From Lolium rigidum (taxonomy: Eukaryota > Streptophyta > Magnoliopsida > Poales > Poaceae), in NCBI RefSeq assembly GCF_022539505.1, contig NC_061510.1, positions 99,898,292 through 99,962,291 of the forward strand: DNA of 64,000 bases. The letters run 5' to 3'. Positions 45,849-56,584 of this stretch are shown piece after piece. The position numbers were made by a program, and so were the translations under genes. The notes beneath the pieces were generated by a model, which was not told where the DNA came from, ran no database searches, and worked only from the letters and a program-made list of their open reading frames with translations. The number at the start of each line of letters is the position of its first letter. Position 1 is the stretch's first letter.

Positions 45849-47230
45849 GCTACGAACTACGGTTGTTGTTGCTGCTGCTGGTGGAGGCACATTCCATTTA
45901 TTCTTTGCAGATTATGTAAATGCATTGCCGCGGTGTTAGCCTCCACCAGGCTGGTTCTACGGGGAGAACATTTTTTGCGATTTGTATGTATCTTTGCCAC
46001 GCTACAGATTGCTGTATGTTAATTTAATAAAGAAACTTAGCTGCAGCTGGCTGTGCTTGTATCTAATAGTCGGTAAAGTGGAGCCTAAATGGCCAAAATT
46101 GAAAAATCGCCGTTAGAAATGTGCTGTCCAAGATCAACATGGGTTGATTTAGTTCAGTCCAGGGTGTATAGGGTGTATAACTCGGTAACTGTCCCAGGAT
46201 GAACGTTATTGTGTCTGCAAAACTATTGGGACAGTGACGTGGAGCTATGTAGAACTAAAGAGAATGACAAGCATCTGGTAATGACTATCCCTACATTTCA
46301 GAGAAGAACTGGAGTATGCAAGAATGCCGGAGAGGGAAGGAAAGCCAGCGGTTGTATAGAAACAGCACTGAAAAATTGAAAGAGAAAGCCTGACCGGCCA
46401 AGCTACAGGCTACAGCCTTGGCAGTTCAGCAGCAAGATCCTATTACCCCTAGAGAATACATGGATCGCTCTCCAGGAGTCAGAAACATTCCAAATAATGT
46501 ACTCGCTTCCTCCCACAAAACATGCCGGAGGTTTGTCAAAATTCGAAGGTGATACATTCAAATTTAGATATATCTTAGACAACTTTCATATGACGGAGGG
46601 AATTTACAAGCAACAAGACATCTAGGATCCCTGGTGATCGCTTGATATCCCTTCATCATTAGTACTAAATCGGTATACGTAACTCGGTATAAAACCCATA
46701 TAGTCCAACTAAATTGTACTAACATATTTCATGCGTATGGAAATGAGTATGTACACGGTGGAGGTTGTGGCCGGCAGGTGGAAGGGGCGACAAAGCTGGC
46801 CAGCCATGAGGCACTGCAAGGCGCTGACAGACACGAGCATCGGCAATGTCTCGTTGGTGCGTGCTGGCAGGGTTAGCGGCAGCGCGATCAACGATCGGAC
46901 AATTCAGGGACAATTTGGCCAGACCACCTGAGCTTTGGAAATGAGACTAGCCGGATTATCTCGCACCCTCTTTGGTAGTCTCGCTTGACACACATCAGAC
47001 TGTCTTGCGCTGCCCGAGTCGGGCTGTCTTGCCGCACCGCTCATGAGGTTGGCCGGCGACGACTATGATCGTGTGGTTAGTCGGCAGCGCTGGTGATCGG
47101 CGGCGGCACGTACGTGAGATAGATCAGGGAGGAAGGATCAAACTTCTTACAAAACATCCAAAATTGGAAAACCAAAGATTCACCTGTTGGCACGACAACA
47201 TTAACACGGAATACTGCCCATGTAGTTCAG
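45849..47230. other. 3' flank of the FEI-like gene and intergenic sequence
   Basis: About the first 190 bases are 3' UTR, with an AATAAAG signal near 46025. The rest has no gene. A degraded Stowaway-like copy (about 46500-46607, ends CTTCCTCCCAC and GACGGAGGGAA) is present, and 46205-46360 resembles 47775-47870. Confidence 0.6.
46500..46607. mobile_element. Degraded Stowaway-like MITE
   Basis: It begins TACTCGCTTCCTCCCAC and ends GACGGAGGGAATTTA. The interior ATTCAAATTTAGATATATCT matches Thalos-type Stowaway cores. Confidence 0.5.
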
Positions 47231-47328
47231 TACTCCCTCTGGTCGTAATTAATTGACGTGAACGGTGTAAGTGTCTAGGCTACTAGTTGTGTACAGCTCG
47301 CGTCAATTTTATCCGTCCGGAGGGAGTA
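47231..47328. mobile_element. Stowaway MITE, 98 bp including TA duplication
   Basis: The ends TACTCCCTCTGGTCGTAATT and, on the opposite strand, TACTCCCTCCGGACGGATAA form inverted repeats with TA at both borders. It is very short but structurally complete. Confidence 0.8.
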
Positions 47329-47339
47329 CAAGTGTAGAA

Positions 47340-47735
47340 ATAGGTAAAACTGTGAAACTCAAAATTATTCCCGGGTGTATATATATCCAGTAGTAAAAAT
47401 ATATTTTAAAAAGTTAAAAAAACTTACGATTTTTTTGCATTCAGAGGGACATGTTCTATGTGCTTACGTGAAGTTTCACATAAAATCGATATTTTTTATA
47501 CTATATGTTTAAAAATAAAAAAAATGTTTTGAGAAATAGATTATTTTAAGCACCAAAATTTATCATTTTTACACAGGATATAAAACATGTCGATTTTTTA
47601 TGAAATAATTTTATAAGCATGTAACATGTCAAGATATACACAAGAAATTTTCTTTTGTTTGTTTAACATTTTTAAATTTGTTTAAAAGCATTTGAAATAA
47701 AAGGTGCATATCCATTCGAGTGTAGAAACACCCTG
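47340..47735. mobile_element. AT-rich foldback element
   Basis: The two halves are inverted imperfect copies: for example ACATGTTCTATGTGCTTA near 47449 pairs with TAAGCATGTAACATGT near 47613, and ATAAAATCGATATTTTTTAT near 47480 pairs with ATAAAACATGTCGATTTTTT near 47580. The centre is near 47540. No coding potential. Family not identified; boundaries approximate. Confidence 0.6.
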
Positions 47736-48426
47736 TCGGGTAAAACTAACCTAACATAAATAACATAAATATTGTTTCTACAAAACCATTAACACTAGAG
47801 AGAAACGAGCATCTGATAATAACTATTCCTAACATTCCACATTTAAAGAAGAAAGGAAAGCTATTTTTTATTTGGGCGTGACTAGTTTTTTAGTCTACGG
47901 AGAATTAAATTAGTTCTTAGTAGAATAAAATTATCAAATTTTAGTTGTAACCCATGTTGTAATTTATCATTAGCATGGATCACGGAACAAATCTAACGGT
48001 TTGTAGGTAGTTTTCTAGTTGCAGTCTCAATTATAACAAAAAATCTCAGTGATAACTTAACTTATAACTTAAATACGATAAATCACGATGCAAATATAAT
48101 GCTGAGCACTAACTTACTTCTACTGAAGCTGCCAATTCCCTTTTGATTTTTGTAGATTTTTACAGAAACAGGACCCCCCTCGGCGTCTTGAACTTGCAGT
48201 TTATGTTCGAAACCGTGGAGCGGAGCACAAACGTTCTGCTGCTCGCGACTCAGGAGGCCTTTTGCTGGGGATAAAAATAATGGACAGCATCCGTCGCAGA
48301 GGGAAACTCGGCCAAAATATGGTCGTTTTTCGATTATAAATAACTGAAGATTAAATAGGCACAAACAGAGCAATAAAACACAAACACTTCAAACGATGCT
48401 CCTCTGCCAAACATAGCACAGTATAC
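47736..48426. other. Intergenic, AT-rich
   Basis: No gene recognised. 47775-47870 is a diverged copy of 46205-46360. The right part approaches the 3' end of the small heat-shock protein gene. Confidence 0.5.
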
Positions 48427-48673
48427 GTGATACAAAGCTCATTATGCTCACATTTTGAAAAGAGGCAAAGGAAATCTCATCGGGGTCACACGCAAAGCAG
48501 CGCCTACAGTCTACGGCACACCGAACTATCAGCTAGGACCAAAGATGCAGTTCTACGCAGCGAGCCCAACATTCCACGCAAACGCAACACTAGCAGAACA
48601 CACACCGCAGAACCCATATCAAAGCAGACTTATTTAGGCTGTGAGCAGAGAGCACAGCTAAGCCCGGAGGCCT

Positions 48674-49129
48674 CTAGCCGGTGATCTGGACGGGCTTGGC
48701 ATCGGGCTTCTTGGCCTCCTCCTTGGGCACGGTCACGGTGAGCACGCCGTTCTCCATGGACGCCTTGATCTGCTCCGTCTTGGAGTTGTCCGGGAGCCGG
48801 AACCTGCGCAGAAACTTGCCGCTGCTGCGCTCGACGCGGTGCCAGGTGTCGGACTTCTCCTCCTGCTCCTTGTTCCGCTCGCCGCTGATCTGGAGCACAT
48901 TGCCGTCCTCCACCTCCACCTTCACCTCCTCCTTCTTCAGCCCCGGCACGTCCGCCTTGAACACGTGAGCCTCGGGCGTCTCCTTCCAGTCGATCCGCGC
49001 GCCAGCGAAGGCCGCGGTGTCGGAGCTGGCGCGAGGGAAGATGCTGCCGCTGCCGGAACCGAAGGGAAATGGGTCCCAGAGATCAAGAGAGAAGGGGTCG
49101 AACACGTCGGCGCGGCGAATCAGCGACAT
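48674..49129 (-). CDS. Class I small heat-shock protein (about 17 kDa)
   Basis: A single-exon frame of 151 residues starts [18 protein letters not shown], the cytosolic class I signature (S-[IL]-[IV]-R-R ... DPF). The alpha-crystallin domain runs from about residue 46 ([20 protein letters not shown]) to about 140 and includes RRFRLPD and the [11 protein letters not shown] consensus. The C terminus carries the V-x-I oligomer anchor (KPVQITG). Length fits wheat HSP16.9/17-type proteins. The product is an ATP-independent chaperone that holds unfolding proteins as dodecamers. The gene is intact. It has its own promoter with a TATA box and a heat-shock element. The 3' UTR probably extends to about 48430. 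Confidence 0.95.
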   Translation of the reverse strand: MSLIRRADVFDPFSLDLWDPFPFGSGSGSIFPRASSDTAAFAGARIDWKETPEAHVFKADVPGLKKEEVKVEVEDGNVLQISGERNKEQEEKSDTWHRVERSSGKFLRRFRLPDNSKTEQIKASMENGVLTVTVPKEEAKKPDAKPVQITG

Positions 49130-49270
49130 CGTCGGCGGGTTGGCGATGAACTGCTGAATGTTTAGTGAAGTGATTGTTGTTGTCTAAGAGCGGCTGGTTT
49201 TGGACGATCTATCAAGAAGCTGGCTTTCCTTGTTGCTTGTCTTGGACCTGTATCGATGCAGGATGGGATG

Positions 49271-49327
49271 ATTTATAGGGTGCGGACGTGCAATGGAGAC
49301 GAGGTTCTTGAGAGTTCTCGCTTCTTC
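49271..49327 (-). promoter_or_regulatory. TATA box and heat-shock element of the small HSP gene
   Basis: On the minus strand CTATAAAT (TATA box, about 49271-49278) lies about 145 bp upstream of the ATG. Just upstream, 49304-49327 reads GAAGAAGCGAGAACTCTCAAGAA on the minus strand. It holds GAA/TTC modules at 5-bp spacing with some mismatches and matches a heat-shock factor binding site. The position relative to TATA is typical of class I small HSP promoters. Confidence 0.7.
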
Positions 49328-50844
49328 GGGCACCTACCGGTAGAAGCCAGATTTGTGTAGCTGGGCCGGGAAGGCTTTCCTTCAGCCCATTCGCTGGACC
49401 CTGCGGAATGATTTGTGTAACCCAGTAGCATAACCCAGTAGCACAACTTAACGGCAAATATCCAGGAAAAACGTGTAACCTCTGGAATCCCAATAGCACA
49501 CTCTGGAGCCCTCGAGAACCCACGGCCGCTCCCTATAAAATGACACATTATGGTATATAAACGGTAGATGTGCATAGTTTTAAATTTATTGAATAGAAAT
49601 TTGAATTTCATCAAAAATCAACGTTGAATTGGTTTTTTTATTGGGCTAGTTTTAAGTTATACTACATTTTCTAGAGAGAAAGTTAGACTACTTTAAATAG
49701 TGATGATATACACATCATATATGTGTCCCCTCACATGGAAACTATTTTTTTGATTTTGGTTTCTCCCGGCTAGTAGCACATTTGATATTACAAAAAAATT
49801 GATCATAATTACTATGTATATGATGCATGTGTTTCCAGCCGACCTGAGTGGCTAGTAGCACACGTATTTCTCTCAAAACTCAACAGAGGCATAGAGCATC
49901 ACCAGTCCTTAATTATAGATATACAATAGTTGTAAAAATATGTTTAGAAGACAAGACACCAACCACAATTTCCATATATTTATTAATAAATTGTGATTAA
50001 TCAATGAATATAACCCATTTCTAACTTATGATTCAAAACTTGGAATGACGTACCACAGATGTATAAACTACCTAACACCTAGCTCGTCAATTCATAATAT
50101 ATGTAGTGTCACCATTTAGGAACTAATCACGCATCATCCTAGAAACCTGCTTCAATGTTACATAATAAAATATATAACATGTTAAGCTAGGGATTTTTAG
50201 TAGATATTATTGGCTTTATATGCTCTCTAAGCACAATCAAATATTATAAAATAAGCAGCATAAATTGGTTGAGCGTTCGCATGTGTGTCGACATGTCACA
50301 TGTATTTTCCTGTTCATGAACCTCGAAAACAAAACAGAGATTGAGTATTCTTTTTTATCATCACCTAACCAAATGGAAACAAATGACACACAAAAAAACT
50401 TAGATCAGGCAATAAATGAAACAAGATGCTAGAAGCCATAGCTAGGACTCAAGAATGAGAAGTAATTACGTGGCATTGAGTCTTATGCAACTGAAAACAG
50501 TAAAAAATAATTTTTTGTTTAAAATGAACAAAGTGATTAGCAAGGTGATGTCAACTTGGACATGGCATTTTCTTATTTTTATGTTTATGGATCACATGAG
50601 TAATAATAATAATAGTTAATGTGTAATAGTATTCAAATGAATGTTGGACTTCAAAGTAAAAAAAAATGGAAATTGAACTACAATACAATTACTAGTCCAG
50701 GGCCCTAGTAAAAAAAGCACAACTAGGTGCAGGGAGCCACTGCGCGGGAGGACGTACTAGTAAGCGCGGGGCTCGTGGGGATGCGCTAAAATGTCCGCAC
50801 ACAGAAGATGTGGTGGGAGAGATTGGCATACGAGTGAGTTGTAT
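49328..50844. other. AT-rich intergenic sequence
   Basis: No genes. It includes a short direct repeat TAACCCAGTAGCA (about 49419 and 49432) and two copies of GGCTAGTAGCACA (near 49768 and 49850). Past 50700 there is a short GC-richer patch with no recognisable identity. Confidence 0.5.
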
Positions 50845-51370
50845 GTATGGATGGACATAAAACTCGAAGCTCGGTGAAATTAATGAGCACTTGTTTGGTT
50901 AAATCATTTAGCTAGGGTCGTTTTACTAACAAACCGAGCCAAACATCACTTTTTTCCCTTTAACGTTAACAAGCTAAACAAGCAAACTTATGAATCTAGC
51001 GAGTTACTTGGTAAGCTCGTTAATTTGGAGCACATCTTACTGGGTCAGTTAAAATAGATCAGTCTGTACTAAGCCCAGCCTAAACCGCCCTTATGGGGTA
51101 TAGGAGCGACCAAGACAAGCGAAATTACCATAACCTTTCCCTGAATCTTCGTGTCGTAGATTTCTCGAAGTCATGCATACGTTGAACTTTCTTAACGAGC
51201 TTAGTGAGCAGCTCGTGAGCATATATTGAACCGAGCTAATCCATATTTTTAGCTCATTAAGTATAACGAGCTTAATGATTCGTGTCTTAACAATCACAAG
51301 TCTTAATGGACCAAGTATTAATGAGCCAAGTCTTAATTAGCCGAGCTGCTTGTTAGTCCAGCCCTAGTCG
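50845..51370. mobile_element. Possible hAT-like non-autonomous element
   Basis: The left end GGATGGACATAAAACTCGAA and the right end, read on the opposite strand as GGGCTGGACTAACAAGCAGC, are similar inverted termini. The interior repeats words such as GAGCTTAATGA, AGCTCGTTAA and GAGCCAA in both orientations, as in GAGCT-rich hAT MITEs. No clean target duplication was found, so the call is tentative. Confidence 0.4.
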
Positions 51371-51619
51371 TGGGCGGGAGTCACGGAACGGCAACTTGTT
51401 CACGCATAGTCTTCCATCTCATAGAAGTTATTCATGTAAGTTACAATAGAAATTCAAGAAATTGATATTGAGCATTTGTAAGTACATTGAAAGTATTCAA
51501 CATGTCACGACATGACATAAATGAAGAAACTAGGCTAGCCCATTTTTCGTAGATTGACCTGTAGCTCCATATGAAAGTGTATCCTCGCAATTATTTTGGT
51601 ACTACAAGTGTTTGTTTTA

Positions 51620-51921
51620 GACTAGTCAACAATGGGGAGTATCATATAGTAGTATCATGCATATGATACTAGTGTACGATACTATATTCACAATGCATAG
51701 TATCATGTAGTAGTATCATATGTTACATGTATTTAAGGATTTATAGAATCTCAATACAAAAGTGTGTATAAGATTTGTTTGGCATTAATTTTTCTTGTTC
51801 AATACGGTATCTACCTATGATAACACTATCAACTTTTTTATCATTAATTGATGTGACACATCAGCTTTTTGCATGCATGTAGTGCATGATATTAGCTATG
51901 ATACTCCCATTGTGAGTAGTC
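51620..51921. mobile_element. Harbinger-type MITE with TTA target duplication
   Basis: Inverted repeats GACTAGTCAACAATGGGGAG (left) and GACTACTCACAATGGGAGTA (right, opposite strand) are flanked by TTA on both sides (51617-51619 and 51922-51924). It is 302 bp long, with internal GTATCAT/ATGATAC repeats and no coding. Confidence 0.82.
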
Positions 51922-51949
51922 TTATGGTGGTACAGTTTATTTAGTTATG

Positions 51950-52993
51950 TTTTTTTTTTGAAACTTAAAACCACTCTATTTAGTAAACAGCAGGCCGCCT
52001 CATTAAAAACCTTTCAGTCCCCTTAGGTACCCTAAAAGGAAAAGAGTGTGTCTGGAACCTGCTGCCACAATCACAAAATAGTTACATCATCTATAAGAGG
52101 TTGGAGGAGGAAGCTAGGGGGCTCATCGACCCAAGTACAATCAGATTTAGAATTAAAGCAAAACCTAGCTAGGGCATGCGCAACCTCGTTAGCCTCTCTA
52201 GGACAGTGCAGAAAACTAATAGAATCAAGATTCATAGTAGCATCAACAAAATCGGCGAAGATCACTGCTGCATCTTTCCACCACCTTTGCTCGTCTGAAC
52301 ATGCCTGGATCACTTCTACGGAGTCCGATTCAGCAATCACCCTTGGGCATCCCATACGTTGGGCAAGACCAATTCCCTCTCGCATTGCCAATGCTTCCGC
52401 CATCATAGGAGAGGCCACGTGATGAATATAGATAGTTGACACAGCCATAAAGTCGCCTCTAACATCTCTGAGAACTGCACCAATGGCTCCTGTGCATGAA
52501 TCAGAAAAGAAAGATGCATCAACATTAACCTTTACCTGTCTCGCCTCAGGTTTCGACCACTTCGGAATAATAGTCTGAACTTTCTTGGCACTGGCCTTTG
52601 CAGCGTTAGCCGTAATTGCAAGGATTGACATTTTACATTTATAAACCGGAGGAGTAGGCTTGCCGTGTGTCCGCTGTCTTCGCAGCCACCATAGGTACCA
52701 ACAGGCCACTGAAACAACTTCCTTCACACCAAACAACCTGAACTCCTCGAGGACATTGTTCTGTATACTAAAAATATGTTCCAGGATCGCCGATCCCGCT
52801 CGGTCTTCAAGAAGAGCATCCGAGATAATATGAGAAAGGCCAAAACTTTTCCACAATACCTCCGCCGCATGGCACTTGAAAAGTAAATGGCGGATGTCCT
52901 CCGCATCCATGCTGCACACCGGGCAGGAACCAGACGTTCCAATATGCCTATTAGCCAAGATCGCCTTAAGGGGAATAATTCCATGAAGAGCTC
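51950..52993 (-). mobile_element. LINE 3' part, interrupted by an Athila-like LTR
   Basis: The poly(A) tail appears as a T run at about 51950-51960, so the element points to the minus strand. It runs to the Athila-like LTR start at 52994, which cuts it. The remaining 5' part would lie beyond the window. Confidence 0.82.
52071..52993 (-). pseudogene. LINE ORF2 C-terminal part: zinc-binding and RNase H domains
   Basis: An open frame of about 300 codons begins within the LINE, truncated by the LTR. It carries the RT-associated zinc-binding domain (RHIGTSGSCPVCSMDAEDIR, FKCHAAEVLW) followed by a plant RNase H-like domain (VKVNVDASFFSDSCTGAIGA, AEALAMREGIGLAQRM, AESDSVEVIQ, HCPREANEVAHALARF). The catalytic Asp and Glu residues of RNase H are present. 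Such stand-alone pieces are often misannotated as RNase H host proteins. Confidence 0.85.
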
Positions 52994-55019
52994 TGATACG
53001 TCTCAAACGTATCTATAATTTCTTATGTTCCATGCTACTTTTATGACAATACTCACATGTTTTATACATACTTTACATCATTATTATGCATTTTCCGGCA
53101 CTAACCTATTAACGAGATGCCGAAGCGCCGATTCTTTGTTTTCGCTGTTTTTGGTTTCGAGAAATCCTACAAAGGAAATATTCTCGGAATTGGACGAAAT
53201 CAACGCCCAGGGTCTTATTTTTCCACGGAGCTTCCAGAAGACCAAAGAGCATACGAAGTGGGGCCACGAGGTGGCCAGACCATAGGGCGGCGCGGCCTAG
53301 GAGGGGCCCGCGCCGGCATATGGTGTGGGCCCCTCGCCAGCCCTCCGACTCTGCCCTTCCGCCTACTTAAACTCTCCGTCGCGAAAACCCTATTACCGAG
53401 AGCCACGATACGGAAAAAGTTCCGGAGACGCCGCCGCCGCCAATCCCATCTCGGGGGATTCGAGGAGATCGCCTCCGGCACCCTGCCGGGAGAGGGAATC
53501 ATCACCGGAGGGCTCTACATCACCATGCCCGCCTCCGGACTGATGCGTGAGTAGTTCATCCTTGGACTATGGGTCCATAGCAGTAGCTAGATGGTTGTCT
53601 TCTCCTCATTGTGCTATCATGTTAGATCTTGTGAGCTGCCTATCATGATCAAGATCATCTATTTGTAATGCTACATGTTGTGTTTGTTGGGATCCGATGA
53701 ATATTGAATACTATGTCAAGTTGATTATCAATCTATCATATATGTGTTGTTTATGTTCTTGCATGCTCTCCATTGCTAGTAGAGGCTCTGGCCAAGTTGA
53801 TACTTGTGACTCCAAGTGGGAGTATTTATGCTCGATAGTGGGTTCATGCCTCCATTGAATGCAGGACGATGTGACGAAAAGTTCTAAGGTTGTGGATGTG
53901 TTGTTGCCACTAGGGATAAAACATCAATGCTTTCTCTAAGGATATTTGTGTTGATTACATTACGCACCATACTTAATGCAATTGTCCTGTTGTTTGCAAC
54001 TTAATACTTGGAAGGGGTGCGGATGCTAACCCGAAGGTGGACTTTTTAGGCATAGATGCATGCTAGATAGCGGTCTATGTACTTTGTCGTAATGCCCTGA
54101 TTAAATCTCATAGTAGTCATCATGATATGTATGTGCATTGTTATGCCCTCTCTATTTGTCAATTGCCCAACTGTAATTTGTTCACCCAACATATTATTTA
54201 TCTTATTGGAGAGACACCACTAGTGAACTGTGAACCCCGGTCCATTCTTTTACATCTGAAATACAACCTACTGCAATCATTGTTTTCTGTTGTTTTTTGC
54301 AAACAAACATCATTCTCCACGTCATATGTTTAATCCTTTGTTTATAACAAGCCGGTGAGATTGACAACCTCACTGTTAAGTTGGGGCAAAGTATTTTGAT
54401 TGTGTTGTGCAGGTTCCACGTTGGCGCCGGAATCTCCGGTGTTGCGCCGCACTACACGCCTTCACCAACAACCTTCACGTGGCCTTCATCTCCTACCGGT
54501 TCGATAACCTTGGTTTCTTATTGAGGGAAAACTTGCTGCTGTACGCATCACACCTTCCTCTTGGGGTTCCCAACGGACGTGTGCTTCACGCGTCATCACT
54601 GATCACCATGTGTAGGGAATTGTAAGACAAGTCCGGTTCATCCAGATTCATTAAACTAGATTCAGACTGCCTAAGTGTGCCTCCGATATAGAACCATTGA
54701 ACTAATTGTCGTCTAGATACAATTTGCTGAGCCCACCAATTTACTGGTTCGATACAATTTGTTTATAACAAGCCGGTGAGATTGATAACCTCACTGTTAC
54801 GTTGGGGCAAAGTATTTTGATAGTGTTGTGCAGGTTCCACGTTGGCGCCGGAATCCCTGGTATTGCGCCGCACTACACTCCGTCACCAATGACCTTTACG
54901 TGGCCCTTGACTCCTACTGGTTCGATAAACCTTGGTTTCTTCTCGAGGGAAACTTGCTGCTGTACGCATCACACCTTCCACTTGGGGTTCCCAACGGGCG
55001 TGTGCTTTACGCGTCATCA
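52994..55019 (+). repeat. 5' LTR of the Athila-like element, with an internal duplication
   Basis: 2026 bp. It is about 0.4 kb longer than the related LTRs at 30787 and 35674 because its last 258 bp (54762-55019) also occur at 54341-54598, separated by 163 bp of unrelated-looking sequence. It ends GCGTCATCA. Confidence 0.85.
54341..55019 (+). repeat. Duplicated LTR 3' end (258 bp, twice)
   Basis: 54341-54598 and 54762-55019 align at a constant offset of 421 bp without indels at the two borders and with roughly a dozen or more substitutions. The spacer 54599-54761 ends in GATACAATTTG, similar to an ATACAATTTG word at its own middle (about 54717). Confidence 0.9.
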
Positions 55020-55231
55020 AGCTAAATTTCTAGCGCCGTTGCCGGGGAGATCAAGACACGCTGCAAGGGGAGTCTCTCACATCCAATATCTTTACTTTGT
55101 TATTGTCTTGCTTTACTTTATTTTGTTTTCTGCTTTGTTTGCTTTCTTTATATTAAAAACACAAAAAAATTATTTACTTGCATTTACTTTACTTTATTTA
55201 GTTTGCTTTACTTGTTTTTATTACTGCTAAA

Positions 55232-56584
55232 ATGGGTACTCCTGAGAATACTAAGTTGTGTGACTTCACTAGCACAAATAATAATGATTTCCTATGCACA
55301 CCTATTGCTCCACCTGCTACTACAACAGAATTCTATGAAATTAAACCTGCTTTACTAAATCTTGTTATGAGAGAGCAATTTTCTGGTGTTAGTTCTGATG
55401 CTTGCTGCCCATCTTAATAATTTTGTTGAACTTTGTGAAATGCAAAAGTATGAGGATGTAGATGGAGACATTATAAAACTGAAATTGTTTCCTTTCTCCT
55501 TAAGAGGAAGAGCTAAAGATTGGTTGCTATCTTTGCCTAAGAATAGTATTGATTCATGGACTAAATGTAAAGATGCTTTCATTGGTAGATATTATCCTCC
55601 TGCTAAAATTATATCTTTGAGAAGTAGCATAATGAATTTTAAGCAATTGGATAATGAACATGTTGCTCAAGCATGGGAAAGAATGAAATCTTTGGTGAAG
55701 AATTGCCCAACCCATGGACTAACTACTTGGATGATATCCAAACCTTCTATGCAGGATTAAATTTTTCTTCGCGGAACCTATTGGATTCAGCTGCTGGAGG
55801 TACTTTTATGTCCATTACTTTGGGGGCGGCAACAAAGCTTCTTGATAATATGATGATTAATTACTCTGAATGGCACACGGAAAGGGCTCCACAAGGTAAG
55901 AAGGTAAATTCTGTTGAATAAACCTCTTCCTTGAGTGTTAAGATTGATGCTATTATGTCTATGCTTGTGAATGGTAGATCTAATGTTGATCCTAATAATG
56001 TTCCATTAGCTTCATTGGTTGCTCAAGAAGAGCATGTTGATGTGAACTTCATTAAAAGTAATAATTTCAACAACAATGCTTATATGAATAATTCTGGTAA
56101 CAACTATAGGCCATATCCTTCTAATAATAGTAATGGTTATGGTAATTCTTACAACAATAGTAGAAGTGTACCCTCTGGTCTTGAGGTCATGCTTAAAGAA
56201 TTTATTAGTACACAAACTGGTTTTAACAAATCTGTTGAAGAAAAGCTTGGTAAAATTGATATTCTTGCTTCTAAGGTTGATAGTCTTGCTGCTGATGTTA
56301 ATCTTGCTGATAATTCTACAAAGAAACCTTTGGGGAGGATTGATAATGTTCATATTACGGTTAACAATAACCTTGTCCCCGTTGATTTTGTTGTCTTGGA
56401 TATTGAATGCAATGCATCTTGTCCCATTATTTTGGGAAGACCTTTTCTTCGAACTGTTGGTGCTATTATTGATATGAAGGAAGGGAATATTAATTATCAA
56501 TTTCCTCTAAAGAAAGGTATGGAACACTTCCCTAGAAAGAGAATGAAGTTACCTTATGATTCTATTATTAGAACAAATTATGAT
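55232..56584 (+). pseudogene. Athila-type gag with protease-like tail, broken
   Basis: It begins MGTPENTKLCDFTSTNNNDF at 55232. The frame shifts near 55405 into the capsid-like core (LFPFSLRGRAKDWLLSLPKN, DAFIGRYYPPAKI) and shifts again near 55690 (NPWTNYLDDIQTFYAGLN). A stop follows at 55919-55921, then an Asn-rich stretch (NNFNNNAYMNNSGNNYRPYP). From about 56340 a protease-like segment is recognisable (VPVDFVVLDIECNASCPIIL, GRPFLRTVGAIIDMKEG), but the upstream catalytic part is missing, so the region carries an internal deletion too. The Angela-type insertion cuts it at 56585. Confidence 0.82.

Larger units (their letters stand above)
52994..56584 (+). mobile_element. Athila-like Gypsy retrotransposon, 5' part
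   Basis: The LTR starts TGATACGTCTCAAACGTATC and is related to the LTRs of 30787-37225. After it comes a TAGCGCCGTTGCCGGGGAG primer-binding site (about 55033) and gag. At 56585 the element is broken by an Angela-type Copia insertion. The remainder lies outside the window. Confidence 0.88.

Noticed and set aside
52071..53006. Stand-alone plant RNase H-like gene
   Set aside because: The adjacent LINE-type zinc-binding domain, poly(A) tail and truncation at an LTR make it a LINE remnant.
56012..56500. 162-codon minus frame opposite the Athila-type gag
   Set aside because: The opposite strand carries recognisable gag/protease protein; this frame is its Asn/Ile-rich shadow.
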